A DNA stretch of 8,353 bases, taken from positions 1-8,353 of the forward strand of contig JANQOC010000060.1 of assembly GCA_028279265.1 (NCBI GenBank), in the 5' to 3' direction. Of this stretch, positions 5,760 to 8,353 are shown piece after piece. Origin of the DNA: Hyphomicrobiales bacterium. GTDB lineage: Bacteria; Pseudomonadota; Alphaproteobacteria; Rhizobiales; CAYWUX01. Made by a program: the position numbers and the translations under genes. The notes below the pieces were generated by a model. It was not told the origin of the DNA and did no database searches. It worked only from the letters and a program-made list of their open reading frames with translations. The stretch's first letter is position 1; every line of letters starts with the position of its first letter.

Positions 5760-6185
5760 GTGTTTAGCAGATTCAAAGGTTATATCTTACCAATGGCCAT
5801 AACCGCCATCCTATTAGGCGGTATTTGGATCATGTTCTTTAGCCATACAGGGAGCCACTCTGTCGGAGAACCCATTGTCCAGGTCAAACTGCCAAAAATT
5901 CTTTCTCAATCAGCTTCACAGGGTCAAAAAATCTTCGAAAAGAACTGTTCGGCCTGTCACGGCAAATATGCGGGCGGTAGCGACAATGGACCGCCCCTGG
6001 TACATGGAATTTATGAGCCTAATCATCATAGCGACCAATCATTTTTCCGGGCAGCAAAAATCGGTGTTCGCGCACACCACTGGCCATTTGGAAATATGCC
6101 CCCGGTGAAAAGTGTAAGCCGGGAAGATGTGCAGCAAATAATTTCCTATGTGCGAACACTGCAGCGGGAAAATGGAATCTACTGA
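5760..6185 (+). CDS. Second small c-type cytochrome, probably membrane-anchored or exported
   Basis: A 141-residue protein starting with GTG, chosen because AGAGGAG precedes it and it follows the previous stop by 2 bases. Residues 8-27 are a hydrophobic segment after F-S-R-F-K; there is no obvious cleavage site (it runs on into FFSHTGSH), so it may remain as a membrane anchor. Single haem site CSACH at 63-67; Met113 in GNMPPV is the likely sixth ligand, and REDVQQIISYVRTLQ forms the C-terminal helix. The stretch VHGIYEPNHHSDQSFFRAAKIG and RAHHW is His-rich (His82, 89, 90, 106, 107). It is the partner of the preceding cytochrome; one may hand electrons to the other or both may serve one membrane enzyme not in this window. 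A hairpin overlaps its stop codon. Confidence 0.92.
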   Translation: MFSRFKGYILPMAITAILLGGIWIMFFSHTGSHSVGEPIVQVKLPKILSQSASQGQKIFEKNCSACHGKYAGGSDNGPPLVHGIYEPNHHSDQSFFRAAKIGVRAHHWPFGNMPPVKSVSREDVQQIISYVRTLQRENGIY

Positions 6186-6206
6186 TCGATCTGAAACCAG
6201 GTCGAT
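6185..6206 (+). terminator. Hairpin at the end of the cytochrome operon
   Basis: ATCGATCTG (6185-6193) pairs with CAGGTCGAT (6198-6206) as a 9-bp stem with one G-U pair and a 4-base loop. It begins at the last base of the TGA stop codon of the second cytochrome. It is followed by an A-rich stretch rather than a U-tract, so it may be a 3' stabilising hairpin or Rho-dependent stop rather than an intrinsic terminator. Confidence 0.4.
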
Positions 6207-6538
6207 GAAAAAGATGATCGGCTAAAAAAGTCGCTAATTAAGAGATTCCGGTTTCCAATTATGGCACTTAAAAAAACTCTTTTGCCCTCCACCCGGAATG
6301 TTATTATTGGGGTAAAGCAGATGTCATACGAGTGGAATGACCATCTCAGCAACGACCCCATGGGGGGTATCAATTGCCCAACTATTCCCCTGCAAATTTG
6401 GCATGTGATGCAAAGCGGAAACAGAAATTCAGTCCTGGGATAGCTAACTTAATGGCAATTGGGGATGTTCCCTCGATTCAATTTTGCTAAATTCACCAGC
6501 GATAGTCTCTCCTAGATTGTTTTAAAGGAATTCCGCTC
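6186..6538. other. 353-base gene-free gap before ubiD
   Basis: I find no supportable gene here. A 60-codon plus-strand frame (6261-6443) has no ribosome binding site and no recognisable domain. Structural features are the hairpin at the cytochrome stop, a CCCCATGGGG palindrome (6356-6365), and an 8-bp inverted repeat CAATTGCC (6371-6378) / GGCAATTG (6454-6461) with a 75-base loop. The UbiD promoter must lie in the right half, but no good -35/-10 pair is evident. The AAAGGAA at 6524-6530 is the UbiD ribosome binding site. Confidence 0.35.
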
Positions 6539-8173
6539 ATGACAATCAGCGCATATCGCGACCTGCACCAGCACATTCAAGCTTTGAAAGAAATGGGTTT
6601 ACTGATCGAGGTTGATAGAGAAATAAACAAGGATACAGAAATGCATCCCTTGGTACGCTGGCAATATCGAGGGGGAATTTCAGAAAGTGACCGAAAAGCA
6701 TGGCTGTTCAAGAATGTCGTCGACAGCAAGGGACGTAAATTTGATATGCCCGTTCTGGTGTGTGGGCTTGCGGGAACTCCGGCAATTTACGAAGTCGGAA
6801 TGGGGTGCAAATTGGAGGAAGTGAATGACCTATGGACATCGGCTATTAATTCTCCACTAGTTCCCAACCAGGTTGAAGCCTCTGAAGCGCCCTGCCAGGA
6901 ACTCATTTTTGAAGACAAAGCTTTGTTGAACGGCAGAGGGCTTGATGATTTGCCCATCCCAATTTCTACCCCGGGTTGGGACAATGCGCCTTACACTTCT
7001 TCTTCGCACTTCATTACGAAAGATCCCGCAACGAATGTTCAAAATATGGGCACATACAGAGGTCAGATAAAATCGCCAAACAGACTCGGCATGAACACAT
7101 CAACGGAACTTCGAACCGGTGGATATATTAACTGGTTGTCCTGGAAAAAGCGCGGAGAAAAAATGCCTTGCGCTGTCGTCATTGGTTGCCCTCCGGTCAT
7201 CTCCTACGCTTCCGTTCAGAAGGTTCCTGAGGGTATTGACGAACTCCATGTCGCAGGCGCACTTGTTGGCCAACCGCTTAATGTCGTAAAGGCCAGGACG
7301 GTAGATTTATTGATACCTGCGGATGCAGAGGTCGTCATCGAAGGCTACGTGGATACTGAATATCTTGAACCTGAAGCCCCATTTGGCGAGTCACACGGAC
7401 ATGTAAATCTGCAGGAATATAATGGCTTCATGGATGTTACCGCGATCACACGTAAAAAGACTGCGATTGTTGCTTCCTGGGTCAGTCAGGTCGCCCCCAG
7501 TGAATCGAGTGTCATTAGAAGATATGCCTATGAATCCAGAAACACCTCTTATTTGCGGAATGTCCTGGGTATTCAGCAGGTCATAACGGTCAAGGGGCAT
7601 GAACCGCTCACCTCATTGCATCGTGTTCACGCCATTGTATTTAAGAATAACACGCCCCCAACCGAAATTTGGCGTGCGATGTATGGACTGGCAGCCTTCC
7701 GTCAAGCTGAAGGGAAGTGGATTATCGCTGTCAGCGAAGATATCGATGGCGAAAACGCCGATGCATTATTCTGGTCGATGGCCTATCGCTGCAAACCACA
7801 GCACGACATAAAAATATTGCCGCATCAACATTCTGGTCACGGCCCCAGAGATCTTGAAGATCCAGAGGATGCTTCAGTTCTGATTGATGCGACGCTCAAA
7901 GGCACTTTCCCCCCAATTTCTCTTCCCAAGCAGGAATATATGGAACGAGCCGCCGAAATTTGGAATGAACTTGGATTGCAGAAACTCAACCGTGAGTCAC
8001 CTTGGTACGGTTATGACCTGGGAGAGTGGACTGAAGAATTCGAGCAGATGGCCAACCTTGCAGTTAAAAGCGAATACTGGCAGACAGGCAAGGTAATGGC
8101 TCAGCGAAGACGCAATGACGTTGCTATGAATACCGAAGTGCGGACGTTGAACGATACAGATGAAAATGGATAG
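6539..8173 (+). CDS. UbiD-family prFMN-dependent (de)carboxylase
   Basis: A 544-residue cytoplasmic enzyme, full length for UbiD (about 490-550). The family uses prenylated FMN to remove or add a carboxyl group on aromatic or unsaturated acids. By eye against A. niger Fdc1 as I remember it: NMGTYR gives Asn169 (Mn/prFMN site) and Arg174 (catalytic Arg); IDELHVAGAL gives Glu235 (metal ligand); LEPEAPFGE gives Glu279 and Glu284 (catalytic pair). Fdc1 Gln190-His191 aligns with Leu191-Arg192 in TELRTGG, so the metal-ligand His seems to be absent. AAAGGAA sits 8 bases before the ATG. The last 35-40 residues are polar and look like a tail. It stands alone: no UbiX flavin prenyltransferase or aromatic-degradation gene is in the window, so the substrate is not predictable and an ubiquinone role is not assumed. 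It could be a phenolic-acid or heteroaromatic (de)carboxylase. Confidence 0.93.
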   Translation: MTISAYRDLHQHIQALKEMGLLIEVDREINKDTEMHPLVRWQYRGGISESDRKAWLFKNVVDSKGRKFDMPVLVCGLAGTPAIYEVGMGCKLEEVNDLWTSAINSPLVPNQVEASEAPCQELIFEDKALLNGRGLDDLPIPISTPGWDNAPYTSSSHFITKDPATNVQNMGTYRGQIKSPNRLGMNTSTELRTGGYINWLSWKKRGEKMPCAVVIGCPPVISYASVQKVPEGIDELHVAGALVGQPLNVVKARTVDLLIPADAEVVIEGYVDTEYLEPEAPFGESHGHVNLQEYNGFMDVTAITRKKTAIVASWVSQVAPSESSVIRRYAYESRNTSYLRNVLGIQQVITVKGHEPLTSLHRVHAIVFKNNTPPTEIWRAMYGLAAFRQAEGKWIIAVSEDIDGENADALFWSMAYRCKPQHDIKILPHQHSGHGPRDLEDPEDASVLIDATLKGTFPPISLPKQEYMERAAEIWNELGLQKLNRESPWYGYDLGEWTEEFEQMANLAVKSEYWQTGKVMAQRRRNDVAMNTEVRTLNDTDENG

Positions 8174-8203
8174 GAACAGTTGGACTTCGGGTAAATATTC
8201 AGA

Positions 8204-8247
8204 AGTCTGTACGATGTCCGCTTTTGATGGGATAGCGAACACAGACT
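8204..8247. repeat. Dispersed palindrome copy 3, nested inverted repeat after ubiD
   Basis: The inner arms GTCCGCT (8216-8222) and AGCGAAC (8234-8240) match at 6 of 7 positions around an 11-base loop. The outer arms AGTCTGT (8204-8210) and ACAGACT (8241-8247) are perfect complements, leaving a 5-base bulge on the left. It starts 31 bases after the UbiD stop codon and lies between that gene and the convergent gene at the right edge. The minus strand reads MFAIPSKADI, matching the peptide typical of this repeat. It could serve as a bidirectional transcript end, although no U-tract follows. Confidence 0.6.
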
Positions 8248-8277
8248 CTGGTTTAAGATTCTATTGCCGGCACCTTA

Positions 8278-8353
8278 TCAAGCTAGTGCGTTACGCACAG
8301 TACCAACAGAAATGCTGAAATTTTCTGCAATTTGGTTGTTGTTGAAGGCCTGG
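8278..8353 (-). CDS. C-terminal helix-turn-helix fragment of a gene cut by the right edge
   Basis: The minus strand is open from the edge to a TGA at 8278-8280, giving 24 residues that end in QIAENFSISVGTVRNALA. This is a textbook helix-turn-helix: Q-I-A-E, a turn around FSIS, and recognition helix VGTVRNAL. It resembles both LuxR/GerE-type recognition helices (N-K-E-I-A-x-x-L-x-I-S-x-G-T-V-K-N-H-L) and the C-terminal HTH of resolvases or invertases (D-I-A ... V-S-R-S-T-V-Y-R-x-L). The protein stops directly after the recognition helix. That fits a resolvase-like or small regulator better than a LuxR protein, which normally has another helix of about 20 residues. It could also be a truncated LuxR gene. 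It is convergent with ubiD. Confidence 0.5.
   Translation of the reverse strand, partial: QAFNNNQIAENFSISVGTVRNALA

Noticed and set aside
6261..6443. 60-codon plus-strand open frame in the gap before ubiD
   Set aside because: No ribosome binding site, no recognisable domain, and composition unlike the neighbouring genes.
7997..8242. 81-codon minus-strand open frame starting in the palindrome after ubiD
   Set aside because: It lies mostly antisense to the end of ubiD, and its first residues (MFAIPSKADI) are the usual translation of the repeat.
1..8353. CRISPR array, tRNA, rRNA or toxin-antitoxin pair
   Set aside because: No regularly spaced direct repeats, no tRNA-like folds and no rRNA motifs were seen; the scattered palindromes are too far apart to be a CRISPR array.

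Overview
The window looks like chromosomal DNA from a Gram-negative proteobacterium, most likely an alphaproteobacterium. Support comes from several exported c-type cytochromes, a cytochrome c'-family protein, a Spy/CpxP-like periplasmic protein, and an IS66-type transposase remnant. Short palindromes containing TGTCCGCTT also recur between genes; read on one strand they give peptides of the 'MSALPPKADI' kind, familiar as spurious ORFs in alphaproteobacterial genomes. The class assignment is an inference from pattern memory, not a database result.

Layout. Positions 2-100 are the tail of a gene entering from the left (possibly a PadR-like regulator), followed by a good hairpin terminator. An alpha/beta hydrolase lies on the minus strand (225-1049). 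The gap after it holds the decayed C-terminal end of an IS66 TnpC transposase (1198-1377). Next is an exported arylsulfotransferase-like beta-propeller protein (1412-2539). A gene-poor stretch carrying another palindrome (2540-2917) leads to a small secreted protein with two cysteines (2918-3262). Two inverted repeats then precede a cytochrome c'/c-556-like gene (3428-3889).

The central block, roughly 3.4-6.2 kb, is the most coherent part. It contains the cytochrome c' gene, a convergent Spy/CpxP-like gene (minus strand), a Crp/Fnr-family regulator divergent from it across only 62 bases, and two small exported c-type cytochromes. The two cytochrome genes are 2 bases apart and almost certainly co-translated. 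My inference is a periplasmic electron-transfer and envelope or metal-stress module under control of the Crp/Fnr-like protein. No oxidase, reductase or metal exporter is in view, so the electron donor and acceptor are unknown.

After a 353-base gap comes a full-length UbiD-family decarboxylase (6539-8173). It keeps the prFMN-dependent catalytic Arg-Glu-Glu set, but by eye has Arg where the family usually has a metal-ligand His. No UbiX partner is visible. It is followed by a nested inverted repeat and, at the right edge, the C-terminal helix-turn-helix of a minus-strand gene.

No tRNA, rRNA, CRISPR array, intact mobile element or recognised defence system was found. The best candidates for something undescribed are the Crp/Fnr plus paired-cytochrome plus Spy-like module, the UbiD metal-site variant, and the dispersed palindrome family.
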